A stretch of DNA of 64,000 nucleotides from Zygnema cylindricum (taxonomy: Eukaryota; Streptophyta; Zygnematophyceae; Zygnematales; Zygnemataceae). The DNA lies in NCBI GenBank assembly GCA_037447655.1, contig JBBHKE010003521.1, positions 1-64,000 of the forward strand. Reading direction: 5' to 3'. Within the stretch, counting starts at the first letter, position 1, and each line of letters begins with the position of its first letter. Below the pieces are notes generated by a model. That model did no database searches. It was not told the DNA's origin and was given only the letters and a program-made list of their open reading frames with translations. The position numbers and the translations under genes are program-made. Shown in pieces: positions 1 to 12,600 of the stretch.

Positions 1-180
1 ATCATGTGATGGACGCGATTTCGCGTCCCACTTAATTCCTTTTTCACGTCCTTTTAATTTTCCTCGTACATGTACTCCCCCAATCCGCAAACCATTCGAA
101 CCACCACATTAATTTCGTTAATTAAATACGCACGCGAACACGCGCACTCACGAAACGTCGTGTGTGCACGAAACCAACTT
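1..180 (+). repeat. dispersed repeat family G, partial copy
   Basis: This left-edge segment resembles 54.75-55.02 kb on the same strand and the reverse complement of 36.37-36.56 kb. Shared landmarks are a CCCCCAATC.GCAAA.CCATTCGA block, CACATTAA, and a run of CGTACGCACGAAAC-like repeats. In the two longer copies the repeat leads, on the opposite strand, into a short coding remnant (see 36690-36840 and 54148-54345). The copy here is cut by the window edge. Its class is not recognised. Confidence 0.5.
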
Positions 181-1340
181 TTCAAAAACCAACACTAACG
201 ACTACGCCGCGCTCTGATGGTCGGAGGTTCGAGTCCAGCCGGACTCAACCTTTTGTTGAGAGTGACGTAAGTCACTCTTTAGTCCTCCCTATGGAGCTGA
301 GGCAGCCATGGCTCCATCACTCTCTCTCTACTTCAGTGACTACAACAAGTGTGGGGGCTAGAGAGAAAGGATGGAGGTAGGTTGCCTGCACCTTTTTGTC
401 TTTTTCACTAATCTATTTAGACCTAGAAAATACCCAATTAAAAATAGTTATTTCAACACGTGTTTTGTCGTTGTACCAACGTTGTACAATTTCTATGTTC
501 CTGTATTGTAACCAAATTGGAAATTTTGAAGAAAGCAGACACAACAAATTCTGGTTGACGAAAGATGGTGGTGGAGGCGTCACGACACATTCTTCAACAA
601 ACTTTTTGTGGTGGTTATTGTCGTATCTAATTCCCGCCTGTCTGAAGGCGTGTGGCATATGTTCGAAGGCGCGCGGCTCATATGTGACCTTTTCACGCGT
701 AAACGTTTTACTCGTCCGGTAAATGGCCTAAGAACACTAGCCATTTACCGGACGAATTGACCTTTTGCTTCGAAAACTCATGATCGGACCGTCGAAGTTA
801 TCGCCCAAAATTATGGAGAATCTAAACGAATCTTTAGTTATCATGTTTTGAAAAAAAAAAAAACAGTACAGCCTTGTACGGCAATGAGGTTGATTTGTAC
901 AAAAATGCACTTTTCTCGATAAACAACCCCACTTTTCGCCTAATGGAGGTTCACCCTAACATCTTTTGTATACGATGAGGATCTTGTGCCTGTGCGGATC
1001 TATATGGTCAGATTCACCGTACATATAATTATTGTGCAAGGTACAGTAGCTTGTTGCCCCAGCGAGACATCCGTCACAAAGATGCATCGCATTGGTCCGG
1101 ATCTTCTGAAATCTGCTTCGATTTTCAGCGCCAGCCGCAAGAAGCGACAAGATTCTGCGCACCCGCGAATGCTGGTCGGCGCCTCAGGCCTTTAGCGCGG
1201 TTTCCAATTTTCCACCGTGGGTTTGGGGCTCCATGGGGCCAATTTGCGAGACAAGTGCGCACCAAAAGAGTATTTTACTATTTTTCTTGGTCAAATAATT
1301 AGTACGGTCTCATTTGAGTTCTCATTTGAATGATGTATAA
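181..1340. other. intergenic, no gene seen
   Basis: No coding exon is recognisable here; open frames are short and lack known domains. A box-B-like GGTTCGAGTCC lies at about 223-233, without a matching box A or acceptor stem. A perfect 16-bp stem hairpin lies at 712-755. A short block around 900-960, with a CACTTTTCGCCTAATGGA-like motif, resembles the start of repeat family F. Confidence 0.5.
712..755. repeat. perfect inverted repeat (hairpin)
   Basis: A 16-bp arm, TCGTCCGGTAAATGGC, is followed by a 12-base spacer and its exact reverse complement GCCATTTACCGGACGA. No gene or element boundary is obvious beside it. It may be a fold-back remnant or the two ends of a very small element. Confidence 0.85.
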
Positions 1341-1614
1341 CATAGTTCAAAAGTAGGCGTTTTTATGGTAGGCCTTTGGTCTGCGCCTTTACCGTAAGTT
1401 GTGTTATGGGCTTTTCATGTGATTTTCTTAGATCGCTACTTGTATCAGGGACCGTCCGATCGTCCGAATCTGACGGTGTAAATAAAATTTTATGGTCCGA
1501 ATGTTTTAATTGGTATGAATAGGTCCGAATACAATATGGGTCTTAAGGTCATATTGTATGTTTTGCATACAATAGGCATATTGTATGGGCCTACTTTCAC
1601 ATACTTTTGAACTA
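1341..1614 (+). mobile_element. MITE family D, copy 1
   Basis: The element begins CATAGTTCAAAAGTAGG and ends with the near-complement ..ACTTTTGAACTAT, giving terminal inverted repeats of about 15 bp. A second copy is at 41551-42125 on the same strand. They share internal blocks, including GTGTTATGGGCTTTTCATGT, a TCGTCCGAATCTGACGGT segment and CAATATGGGTCTTAAGG. This copy lacks about 250 bp that is present in the middle of the other. It is non-coding and its superfamily is unassigned. Confidence 0.7.
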
Positions 1615-1617
1615 TTA

Positions 1618-2400
1618 TGTATAAGTGGCGTTCTATCAGACGAAAAGTGAGGTTGTTTACAGAAAAATTCGGACCTCTCCGTACTACGTTGTACTTCATA
1701 TTTTGTTTTTATACGCGAACAACATTACAGAGAATCTTGCCAATATTCTCCAAATGTCTAGGAGGTAACAATGGTCGTTGGATGTTTTTTCGCGAAGCAT
1801 TCGCTTCTAAAGTTTGTGTAAATGGCGATGTTCCTCCTCGAGGAATATAACAATGGCCGTTGGATGCTTTTTCGCGAAGCATTCGCTTCCAAAGTTTTTG
1901 TAAATGGTGATGTACCTCCTCGAGGTACATCACCATTTACAAAAAATTTTGAGCGACGACACGTTGGATAATGAGCATATGTGTCAGGACGGCAACCAAC
2001 GGAAATCAAAAAATTTCGCACATGATACATACATTCAAAAATCCAACCGAAATCACGAAAATAATTTTGTAACGAGCTTTCGTCGTGTTATTTTTGTTAC
2101 AAGCCATTCGTAACACTATTTGTGGCAGGGCTCATTCGTCACACCAAAAAAGCAGAAACCCTAAAAAAAATGAGCTGGCATCTGACAAGCGTTTGCAAAA
2201 AGTACAAAACTTGTGTGGTACGATGCCCTCGTCCGCACATACATGGTATGCAAAAGATGATTTCGAGTTGAAGTTGGTCGGTGTAAAAAATATTTGACGA
2301 ATTTCAATATACAATCTTATATTACGTGGTACCACTCATTCCCGAGCACGTGGATTACAAACTCTACACGATGTAACATCGTTCAAAATATAACATCCTG
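1618..2400 (+). mobile_element. repeat family F, copy 1, with coding remnant
   Basis: This segment is collinear with the reverse complement of 42158-42850. The order is a GCGAAAAGTG..TTACAGAAA block, a TATACG.AA.AACATTACA block, a palindrome region, then a short coding remnant. The remnant (about 2160-2296) reads ELASDKRL.. through DFELKLVGVKNI and stops at TGA. The other copy reads ELAYSLVS.. through FEVKFVGAKNLKDIQYRIV and stays open further. The protein family is not recognised. Two tandem units of 81-84 bp (1760-1840 and 1841-1924) occur only in this copy. Confidence 0.65.
1896..1946. repeat. long perfect palindrome, CCTCG loop
   Basis: The arms GTAAATGGTGATGTACCT (1901-1918) and AGGTACATCACCATTTAC (1924-1941) are exact complements around CCTCG. 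They extend by five T:A pairs on each side, for a 23-bp stem. The core CCT-CCTCG-AGG recurs upstream at about 1831-1843 and in other elements of the window (42623-42645, 53565-53589). Confidence 0.9.
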
Positions 2401-3200
2401 TAATGTTGGCCGTACAATTAGGGTAAGGTTCCATTAGGGGAAAAATGTCGTTTTTTAGTGAAAGCCGTACTGTTTCGTACAATGTCGTACCAAAAAAATA
2501 ATATGTCAAAAAAACAAGCCTACTGCATGAAGGATTTGATTCTCCAAGTTTATTGGCATAAAGGTGGACCGCCGGATGCATAATCGGATACGCCATCGTC
2601 TACCACTTTCAGTTCGCAACAAGTGACCCGGAGGTGGTCAATTCTAAGCGACTGAATGTATAACATCGTGCCTTGTGGAAAAGTGAACAAATATTCACGA
2701 CGACCGCGCGACTAGTTGGGTACACGTCGCATATGACATGTACCTTTCGCCAGGGAGGATGAGAGGCCATCGGAAGCCGCAAGAAAATCTTTGACGGAGG
2801 ATATTGTTTCACGCGTCTGTTGCCATCCACTAACCATTCAAACATATTCGTACGCTTTTATAAATCTTAAGTTTCGTCCGACCGTACATATTTTATTCAA
2901 TACGTCGTACGGGTCACTTTTTACCTTCGCTGGTACAAATATGTGGTCACAATTTGCTGTCAGAGATTCTTTGAAGATTACCAAAATCGTATTCATCTAT
3001 TAGGTGGACCAATCAAAGTGTGTTATGCAAATAAAATGTCGGTTACTGACCCAACACAATGGAACGATGGCTTCAGTAAACGAATTTTCGACATTTACTG
3101 AGACCGCCTAATGGAACAATGCTCTTACAGAAAATCCTGATGGAACGCTACCCTAAGCTGATTTTTAGGGATTATACTATTTTAAGTGGTTATTATTAAC
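2401..3200. other. intergenic, no gene seen
   Basis: Only short frames without recognisable domains are present. The first part (to about 2600) may be decayed family F sequence, because stop-ridden similarity to the 42.2 kb copy fades here. GTAC and CGTAC tetramers are frequent. Confidence 0.45.
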
Positions 3201-3408
3201 TACATCGTGTATCGCCATTAGTGTTAATATGTTTTTCGCCACTTAAAACATCCTATTTCCGTACACACACTTGTCCAACGCCAATCAGAAGGCGAGAATC
3301 TTGTCTTTCCATCGAAACCGTCGGATCTTGAATCCGACATGTTTGTACATAGATAAAATATTATAAGCGGAAAAAAAAACATTAACACCCGTAGCGATAC
3401 ACAGTGTA
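3201..3408. mobile_element. MITE family A copy (TA-flanked)
   Basis: The element begins TACATCGTGTATCGCCATTA and ends ..GTAGCGATACACAGTGTA, an imperfect terminal inverted repeat of the same type as better copies at 9113-9334, 18276-18819 and 44692-45213. TA at both ends suggests a TA target duplication, as in Tc1/mariner-type MITEs. It is non-coding. A TTTTTCGCCACTTAAAACAT-like inner segment is partly repeated inverted near the other end. Confidence 0.65.
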
Positions 3409-4978
3409 CTGTTTTCTGTAGAGAGCCCTCTTACCAATATTCGATATCCACTTGTTTTTGACCTTAGGTACTCGATATTTTGGCCGGGTATATCGATAAG
3501 GATAATATCGTTGTGGTTTCACGATACATTGTGATGATTTATTGGGTCAATAACCACCGCGATATCTTCGTACACAAGTACTAAATGGATTGTCCAAACA
3601 TTCTCAAACCACCCTCCCTTCTTCGCCCCCTCGCCTCCCGCTATTCCTCCGTACTTTTTTCGTACTTTTTTTCCCTGCACAATCTCCTAGTCTCCTACTT
3701 CCCAACCCAAAATATCACGATAATTTTTGTTGGTCGCGGAGCTCTATCTCGGGCCCACACACCGTTCGATACATCGATTTATCGATATGGGACTCATGGC
3801 GGTATGAAATTATCCAATACACCACTATAATAACATTGTTTAAAGGGAGTCGGTAGTTGAGGGATCATTATATTTTATTTCTCAAAGTACAGCGTGGATT
3901 GCTATAAATAAATACATAAGGGGAGGAAAAAAATAACGTAGTTTTGGGCGCAATGACCATCAGTTAGCAATTTATTAACACTAATCAACATAAGTAACAC
4001 AAAATTATTCACATTCCCGTAGTAAGGCAGACATTGTTTGAAAGATAGTTTATGTTTGAAGATGTGAGAACATGTTTGCACTATTTCCCATGGTCTTTAT
4101 TTCGATCCTTATATTTGAGTGTGCTTTCCCATGTCGATGCCACTCATTTTCTCTAGTCGAAGTCATTATTTTAGACTTTTTTATGTACTTTTGTACGAAA
4201 TAACAAGTTAACGAATAGACCAGCGCATTACATATGGTACATTATTTAAATATGATTTACATTGATAACTTCGTACCGATATTAGCTGAAGAGAAAGCTA
4301 ATTATTAATCAAATGTCAGGTTCAATGATCACAATTTACGGGAGCAGGTAAACCTACAACATGATAGTGGTATTGTGTTAATAGATAGGTAAAAAAAATT
4401 ATTGACGAAGGGATTCAAATAAGGCACACAAGGGTTGGTCGCTCCTTGATGATTTTGTCGGCACGCAGCCATTCTTACCGGTAAAAACGGGTGTAGGAAA
4501 CCCGAGATTCGAATTTTATGCTCCGCGACCGCTTGGAAGCGCTGCCGCATGGCGGGAGAGGTGGATGAACCTCAAATCTAAAAGTAAAACATCGAGCGCA
4601 CAAATTATTTCAATCGAAGGTTATAATATTAACCAAAACCAAATAATCCACACCTTATTTTTCAGCTTGCTGATCATTATTTAAGACTGAAACGATTGCC
4701 ATTGCGTTTTTTTGCTTGTGCTTAAGATAATACGACATAAAACAATACGATGACTATCATCGGCATATTATCGTCACATTACCCACTCCGATGGAATCCT
4801 TGCCAATTTCAAAAAAAATGCCTTACCGGGTCCAACCAATTTTCCGGACCACCCACGGCTCGAAGGTTTAGCCCATGTGGAAGGCTATGGTTCGCTCGAT
4901 GTAGCCCTCTTTCTCAAGACTACATTGTAGTTTCCCCTTTTGTGCACGCACGACAATGTTGTGCTTTTCTTGGCACCT
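3409..4978. other. intergenic, no gene seen
   Basis: This stretch is AT-rich with short frames and no domain matches. About 3590-3720 is pyrimidine-rich and gives overlapping short frames that look compositional. No further repeat boundaries were recognised. Confidence 0.45.
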
Positions 4979-5401
4979 TTAGACCCACCTTTTATTGATT
5001 ATTGGGTGCGTTTCGGACCCATCATTATTTAACCATTCCGGGCCATACTCTTCTATCCTTTGTCTTATTGTATCCCGTTTATGATTCCAAATGACATGCA
5101 CAGGAGAACTACCAGACGAGCGGTAAAGCTGATCATTCAAGTCGCTTAATTTGTAGGTCCTTGAAACCCTAAAAAACCACAAAACATGGATTAATGGAAG
5201 TTTATATGGATTAATGGAAGTTTGACAATGCCGGATCATAACAGCCATCATCATTATAGCTTCAGCTTTTTGCTTTGCTTTCAAACGGCCTATGGCTTTG
5301 CTGGTAGATTGGATGCCTTGACACTGTCCCAGGTGAACCTTTCCATGTCCCAATAACAGGCTGCTTGCTTCCTGTTCTGAAAATAGTCTCAGGTTTTCCA
5401 A
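4979..5401 (-). CDS. hypothetical exon(s) downstream of the zinc-ribbon gene
   Basis: An uninterrupted minus-strand frame of about 140 residues with coding-like composition. Its first part contains SKAIGRLKAKQKAEAIMMMA. Its second contains TYKLSDLNDQLYRSS and DTIRQRIEEYGPEWLNND. A TTTTTTAG|GG junction between the halves, next to a duplicated 19-bp CTTCCATTAATCCATATAA, suggests a short intron there. AAAG|GTGGGT at the end could be a donor. The protein is not recognised. It lies about 1.2 kb downstream of the zinc-ribbon gene's stop on the same strand and could be a separate gene or untranslated sequence. Confidence 0.3.
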   Translation of the reverse strand: MENLRLFSEQEASSLLLGHGKVHLGQCQGIQSTSKAIGRLKAKQKAEAIMMMAVMIRHCQTSINPYKLPLIHVLWFFRVSRTYKLSDLNDQLYRSSGSSPVHVIWNHKRDTIRQRIEEYGPEWLNNDGSETHPIINKRWV

Positions 5402-6637
5402 TTTGCACCAAGTTGCGCTCGGATTTAATAAAGTCTTACAACTCCACTTTAAATCAATAGTGTCTAATTGAGTTGAACGTTATTAATACAGTTATGTGAC
5501 AAAAGTTGAAAACCTTCAAGAGTTTTCAGCCAGCTCGAGGTACGACAGCGAGAATAGAACGCTTCAAACCTGTACTTTTGGAAACAACACGACCCAAAGT
5601 CCAAAACACTCCAAATCTCACGTTCAGTTTTTAGAATAAAAAAAAAAACTGACTCTAGAACCGGCTTCAAGTTGAACAGAGTAGCTGTTACTATATTCAT
5701 ACTGCACATCATACATTGAAATCTGTCTAAACAACAAAAGGATATCACAAACGGGGCTTTTCTTTCACCACAGCATTTACAGACAAAAGAGCGCTGGCTC
5801 AGCAACTGATGCACTCAGTGAGAAATACGCACGTGACAAAATGCAAATCATCTCATCCCCGAAAGCAAAGATATCATAGCCATGACATTTAATAAACAAG
5901 TAAATAACTTAAGTGAAAATGTCAATTATAAAGTGTCTTGCAAAACTAGACGCAGACAGACTTTTAAAAGGTCAAGAATATTGGAGCAATCTGTTCGGCT
6001 GTAAAAAAGCTAAAACGAATAAATCCATTAAGGCCTGCCTAAAAGTAAAAAGAAAATAAAAAAAAGACACATAAAAAAAAGGCTTGACCATGTATTGTTG
6101 CAGTGCTCGACTGGAACTGGGTAGCTTTAACAGTTGATCCAGGATCAAACCTCCAACACCACTAATACTAATGGTGTTAAATCATAAAACAGTGTTTAAT
6201 CACTAAATGGTGTTCTAAGTACTATTAATCACTCTTACAATCCAGGCTGACAAAAAAAAGCCTTCAGTCACTGAAAGCTATAATATCTAAGCTTGTTCCT
6301 CTTTTTCAAACACGATTTATACCAATCGACAACCAAAATATCAGTATCTTTTTCTAGTATATTCTACAAATGGGTAAAATCAAACCCAGATGAGTTTAAA
6401 AATATAAATAAGCACTTTTCTTGTGAAATTGATAACAACTTATATCAACAACTTACAACTTACTCGAATATGTCCACTTTTGTTCATATAGTGATGTGTC
6501 CAATTCAGTAAAGAGAATCATCTTCTGTTTTATGCTTGCCTCCGACTTCCCACAGTCAATTGAAGCAATAATAAGCTCCATAAGGATAAGATTAAATAGA
6601 TTAAATGCCCCAACAAGGACTTTTGGGCTTTTATATA
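5402..6637. other. intergenic / 3' flank of zinc-ribbon gene
   Basis: No supported coding sequence. A 116-residue minus-strand frame at 5464-5814 has scattered cysteines but no recognisable domain. The part just below 6637 is expected to hold the 3' untranslated region of the zinc-ribbon gene. Around 6130-6240 are short inverted ACACCAxTAAT/ATGGTGTT motifs that could be a decayed MITE. Confidence 0.4.
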
Positions 6638-9600
6638 TTACCGAGGAATATTCATGCCACTGCCACGTTTGCGGCCCTCCAATCTGCACCAAAAACCCCT
6701 ACGACTCCGTCAAATTTAACACGTAAAAAAAACAAACTAGCAATTAACACCATAACCTAAAATATATAAATACACAATATAGGATTTGACAACGGAGGAA
6801 AATCGGTGCTTACGATGGTGCTAGTTTGCCCAGCCCTCGCAATTCCGTCCCCGTTTCCTCATCCACCACCGAGCCATACACATCCATAGAGTACGTCTTT
6901 CCGGGAATTTCTGGAAGGCCTCGTCGAGAGAGTTTCTCTAAGTCTCGCCTGTGAAGCTCCCTCCCGTTCACGTAGACCCGAGTTCGTCCTCCAGCACAGT
7001 CGGTCGGCATTGGAGCTGCATGCAACTCTCGTATGCCGGGCTGCACCACTCATTCCGTTCCGTTGTATTCGTTAGATTCCAGTCCCTTCAGTTATGGTTT
7101 TTCAGGGTTTCAATCAATTACCAGTACATTCCATTCTGTTCAGTTTCATTCAGTAATCGGGTAAATTATACGCAACAAAAATACCGAAGGTACTCCCAAT
7201 TCCAGTGAAGTAATGTCAGTAATGCAAAGATGCTATTGTGGTCACTCGAAAAACGGGTTACAGGTGCAGATTTTCGGGCATCTGTACTTTCAGTATCTGT
7301 ACCAAAACGTACAGCCAGCCTACGAAATGGTACAAAAAAAAAACCCTTAATTTACTGCCCATGCAGGCCATAGCGTTAATATTTTTACTGCTTGTTTAGA
7401 GCATTATACTAGAGGTCTTGCATGTCAAGCCAGTAAAATACGGTTACTATTGTTTACCCTAAATGCCAACAGTCACCCGAAATCTGTACATTACTGGAGT
7501 TACTGGCAGTAACTGAAAGTGGATTCTGCTCGTATAATTACCCTACTAGATTCCATTCCGTTCAGTTGCATTCACTTAACATTCAATTCCCTTCAGATGC
7601 ATTCGACTGGATTCCATTCCATTCAGTTGCCTTCAGTTAGATTAAACTTCTTTCGGTTGATTCAATTCACTCTGTCAGCACTATTAAGCAGAAAACAAAT
7701 AATCAAAAAGTACATAACTAGGAAAAAAGGAGCTTTATTCTCAAAAAGAAAAACAATTCCAGTTTCTAAAAAGCATAATGCTGAAAATAACAGTATGGGC
7801 AGTTAATAGCGTAGATGGAAACCTTTATGGTCCATGCCTAGTCATATACAAAAAAAAGAGATCCTAGAAAATGCTTCATGTTTCACTTATTTCTAGGTTC
7901 GTAATTACTATACTTCTCATGTAGCTAAAATGGACTTCTCATGTATGCTTCAGATAAGTGGTAAAAGTCTTACAGGAATAATGCCGAGACATGGCCCTCC
8001 CATGACTCCCCAAAATCCTGCGGTAACATCGTACCTGTGACATAACATTTACACAGACATAAGCATCATCTGCACAATCCTCTCTTACATATAAAATGTA
8101 GATGTCACACATTCAGGAAACAAAAACAAACAAACAAAAAACAGCAACTATGGACCCCATCCAAAGCGATATCACCAACGGCAGTTAGTGTGAATATCAG
8201 CCCCTCTCCTCCAAAGCCATGCATTCAACATTACGTCCAAAAGTATAAATAACCGGTCAGGAACATTCCAAATGCTCTCCAGCTAAACATGAAAGCACTA
8301 CAAGAACCAGTTCCTACCATAAAAGAATTGCATTACCCAAAGGACTTAGTAACTTTAAACGAGACCGTACAATCCTACACCCTTTTGCTACCTTCAATTT
8401 GCCCAACAAATCGATCTATCCTTCCCGCTGTATATGTGGAGTCTGTCCCTATGCTGTACATGTACCTAAATCAAAAATAATCAATGTGGCAACAGTTTTA
8501 GGGTAATTACACAGACCCGATAACTGGAGTCACTCGCCAGTCATCACAGCAATCGTACCGTCAAGTGTACTCCATATATTTTTCCATACAACTACAAGAC
8601 AGTAATGCCAGTAATTCCTTATTTGTAATGACCCTATTACATAGACCTGCAAGGTCTAGGTGATGCAGTAATTTCAGAATCTAACATAAGAAGGAAAATA
8701 CTTCGACATCCACCATACTAAGCCTAAATGAACTAAAAATATGAACGAAGACATGATAGGGTCTTCAGTGCTAAGTCATGCACCTCCAAAAGGCCTACGA
8801 GGAAGCTTATTAACCATGGATTTTTCAGTTAAATACTGATGTGCTCCACACTAATCCACATCCAGACCTCAGAAAAATTGTCACCTAAATTGAACTAAAT
8901 GGTCAAACACTGAACTAGGTGATGGTGAACCAGGCGTTTTATGATCTAAAGTACTTGGAGGCAAATACCCCACTATGACTTTTAAGTCCATAACGTCGAA
9001 TAAGTGATGTATGAAGACGAACTCGCCTCTTGCTTTGCCAGCCACACCCTTCTCTTGTGAGCCTTGGTTGCGTTCTAAAGCAATGAAAGGTGCATTTATA
9101 ATTAGAACAAACTACACCGCGCATCGTTATTAGTGTTATTAACTCTAATTTGGGTTCTTAAAATCTTGATTTTTTCCCGCAATTAGTATACATGATTTTC
9201 GAAATTAAATTAGCAACGCTATTTAAGGACGTGGACCATAATCTGCCACGTTTCTGGCACTAAATTAGAATCAATAACACTATTTTTTTTTTTACGCTAT
9301 TTAAACTTTGACACTAATAACGATGCGCGGTGTAGAGGTGGAGTTTCAAAAAGAGTTTTCACTAAGTATCTGTGTTTTCAATGAGTATGTGCTGTGGTGT
9401 CCTTTAAAAATTAATACTGGACTATTAAAAAAGTACACAGATGAAGAAACAAATGAATGCCTTAATCGATATGTATTTTTTTGAAGCGTCTCCATAATTG
9501 ATATATCGAGCGGATTGTCCATTGTCGCGACTTACCGAGATCGCGATATCTTCAGTACTGTACCATTTTTTCGTACTATCCAAATGTTTTTTTTCTTACG

Positions 9601-12600
9601 CCGTAGAGACTAAAAAAAATCTTAGCATGGTAAGCTACATTGTATCAAATTGTACCATAATGATTGCCATATGATAAAATTTGAGCGCAACAGTCGTATT
9701 TCCAGATTTTGTATGCGGAAATTCCAGCCAATCATGTGTTTTCTAAGATCAGGAGAGATATATTTCCTGTTCAGTAACTATTTACATACAACGTAGTGTA
9801 CGTTTATCAATCAAGTATCCCCAATTATCGCGATATTAATAACTATCAGCGAAGTCAATAAAAAGAAGTTTCAAGGTCTCCATACCACGATATACTGATA
9901 TTGCAATACATCAACTCTGAATTAGTTCCATATATAACATACTTTGAACATCGCAGAAGGAAGGCCTTCTATCTCAGCTTATGGAGGACATCCTCTTGCT
10001 TATGCATGAACCAAGTCAAAAAAAGTGTTGCTTCAAGAAGAAAGCAGAAAAAAGTATGGAGAAGAGCAAGGAGACTTGGTGAGTTTTTGTACTACAGCCA
10101 GTCCACACTCTTTAAATATAGCATTGAGCACCTAAGCCTTTTCTTGAACTATGCAGAGATTCATCCTCCTGAGGATAGAAATCAACAACAACCCATTGGA
10201 GGGGCCTAGCATACCTACATCAACAAGGCAAGATATTTATGCATACCACATTGTAGGAGGAGATCAAGCCCATGCACCATGCATCGTCATTAACGTCAAT
10301 GACACTATATCTGTGCTCCTAAATTCTATCGCTCAAACCTAAAATAGTGTCAATGACACATTTTTTTTTCTTTACACTAATTTGATAAACAGTTAAGAAC
10401 CAGCCACGTCATTCGAAACTAAATCGAGGTTAATAAACCTAATATAAACCCCATGCTAGTAATCCCTTGACGCTAATAATGAAACACAGTGTAATGCTTT
10501 TGCCTGGCAAAAATAAAAACTCCACCAACAGAGTCTTTTGTGCAAGAATTACAAGGCAGAAAGTAGGGAACACGTGCATCCCTTGGATGCAGGATCCCCT
10601 GAAGGCAGATTCTGGGACCACAAAATTAGTAAACTAATGATGTTAACAGCATATATATATATTAGAAACACTATATTATGTTCTGTCAGGTGCCTCATTA
10701 TTGGCCACTTAACTTGATCGTTTTCTTACAAATAATTCATGATTTTGGGTAAAAACACCCTCATCTCAATCAGCGATATTAACTCTAATTACACTATGTG
10801 GTGTACAGCATCTCAGGATCTCGGGTACTCCACATTGAAAGTCGTATGATTCATATGAACTAAATCTAAACTCTCAAAAGATGTTGAAGCTTTTTCAGTT
10901 CCAATCAACAAGCATTCAGAAAATCAAGGCTACATAGGGAAAGTTCCAGAAAAACCCAGCAATGATACCCCAAAAAGGCAGATTCTACAGAACATGTCCT
11001 CAAAGAACTTAACATGTTTTTTTTTTCATTTGCTCCGCAAACGCTTAGTAATTTGAAGAACAATTGAATTTCTTCTACTTTCCCCTAGTCGGAAGGGCCC
11101 AGCAGGTAATCACACTTTCCTGCTCGACATATCTTGTCGCTGCAACCGACTCTTGACCAAACAGAGCTGCTAAATACTCCCATGCATATATATGTGTGTG
11201 TGGGCGGGGAGGGAGGGAGAGAGAGAGAGGGAGGGAAAGAGAGAGAGGGAGAGGGAGAGAGAGAGAGAACTCTATGCAGTTTGTAGAAGTGAATGGTTGA
11301 TGACCTGCATGCTTTTGGTTGAAAGGCAGGAAATGCACGTTGCATGCAGTCTTGTAATAGTGACTACAGCACAGGGCTTAAGAAAAATAATCAGTGTAGA
11401 GGCCAAGGCGTAGTACTACATAGAAGAAATTTTCAGGATCATAAAACGGATGCATGTGCAAATCGTATACTGACTTTCAAAAGGCACCTTCAGTAACAAG
11501 GAATCCTAATGGAGGAGACATACCAGGTAATAACTCCTCCGATTCAACAAATTCCCCGGCCTTTTAGTAGGAATCAGCTAACGCCTCAGAAGCGTGTAAA
11601 CTTAAAGAATGAAAGTGAGAAAAGAAGCAGTGACCATACATTCTTTCTAAAAAAGGTAGCGAAAGTAAAAACAGTCCACGTACCAAAATTCCCCAGACTG
11701 GATTGGTCCCGCCTTTTCTTCAGCTTTTTCCAAGGCACGTTCCGACAAAAGAACACCATTCACTAACACTCGCTTCCGAGGCTCGCCCCCACCAGCCTCG
11801 CTATTTGCTAGAGGGCTATATAAGGCCTGAGTACCCCACCTCGTCTGGCAACTAGAAGAGGGAGAGGCACTCCTTTCTCTTCCTCCTACTCTTACTGACA
11901 GCCCAACATCATCGCTTCTATAACCTGTCCCACGCCATGCAACTTGTTAGCCCTCAGGTCGCTGGGTTTCCCTGACTGTTCTGACTAGGTCCCTCCAACA
12001 AAGTGATAAATTCTGAGCCATGCCTCAAGTGATTGAATATAGCTTGCATAGAAAAACATTCATCGATACATACAATACAATGTCCAGTGCCTCACTCACC
12101 TAAGCTTTCTTTCTCATATGAATCAATAGCAGCTGGAATCGTAAAGCTCGAAACCGCGAGGCACTTCCCACAACGAAGCTTTTGAATGCCTTTTTTGTTT
12201 GGTGGTAAATTTGCAGGAACCGCCAACATTTGTGAGCAATTCTGGCACTGCATCCACAAGAACCGACAACAACGGAGGTGTAAATTAATGTGAAGACTGA
12301 GACAACGTAAGTCTTTTGCACTACCAAAGTCTCACCCTTGTTTTGAGGGTAAAACGTACAATTCCAATAGTTTTCGAGTAAACATACGTGCAGTTACTCA
12401 TAAAGCTGTACAAATCACCCTCAACATGAAGGTAAATTTCTCTCGTGTAAATACCCTATGAGCAAAGCTTATTGTATGTTGAGCTATCCACGTCCAAGAC
12501 GAGAAGATAATAATAACTACGCACAAGTAAAATAAAGTAGCAAAGTACAATTCAAGCACATGTACCTGAACAACTTGAGGTGCATCTGGTGGAGGCAGGT

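Noticed and set aside
195-245. tRNA-like segment with GGTTCGAGTCC (box B)
   Set aside because: No box A at the right distance and no acceptor stem pairing with the 3' side; at most a tRNA-derived fragment.
5464-5814. 116-residue cysteine-containing minus-strand frame
   Set aside because: Cysteines do not form a spaced zinc motif pattern and no splice link to neighbouring exons was found.
12398-12565. extension of exon 2 into VHVLELYFATLFYLCVVII, suggesting a membrane segment
   Set aside because: The donor GTACAT at 12565 and the in-phase zinc ribbon of exon 3 show this is intron read-through, not protein.
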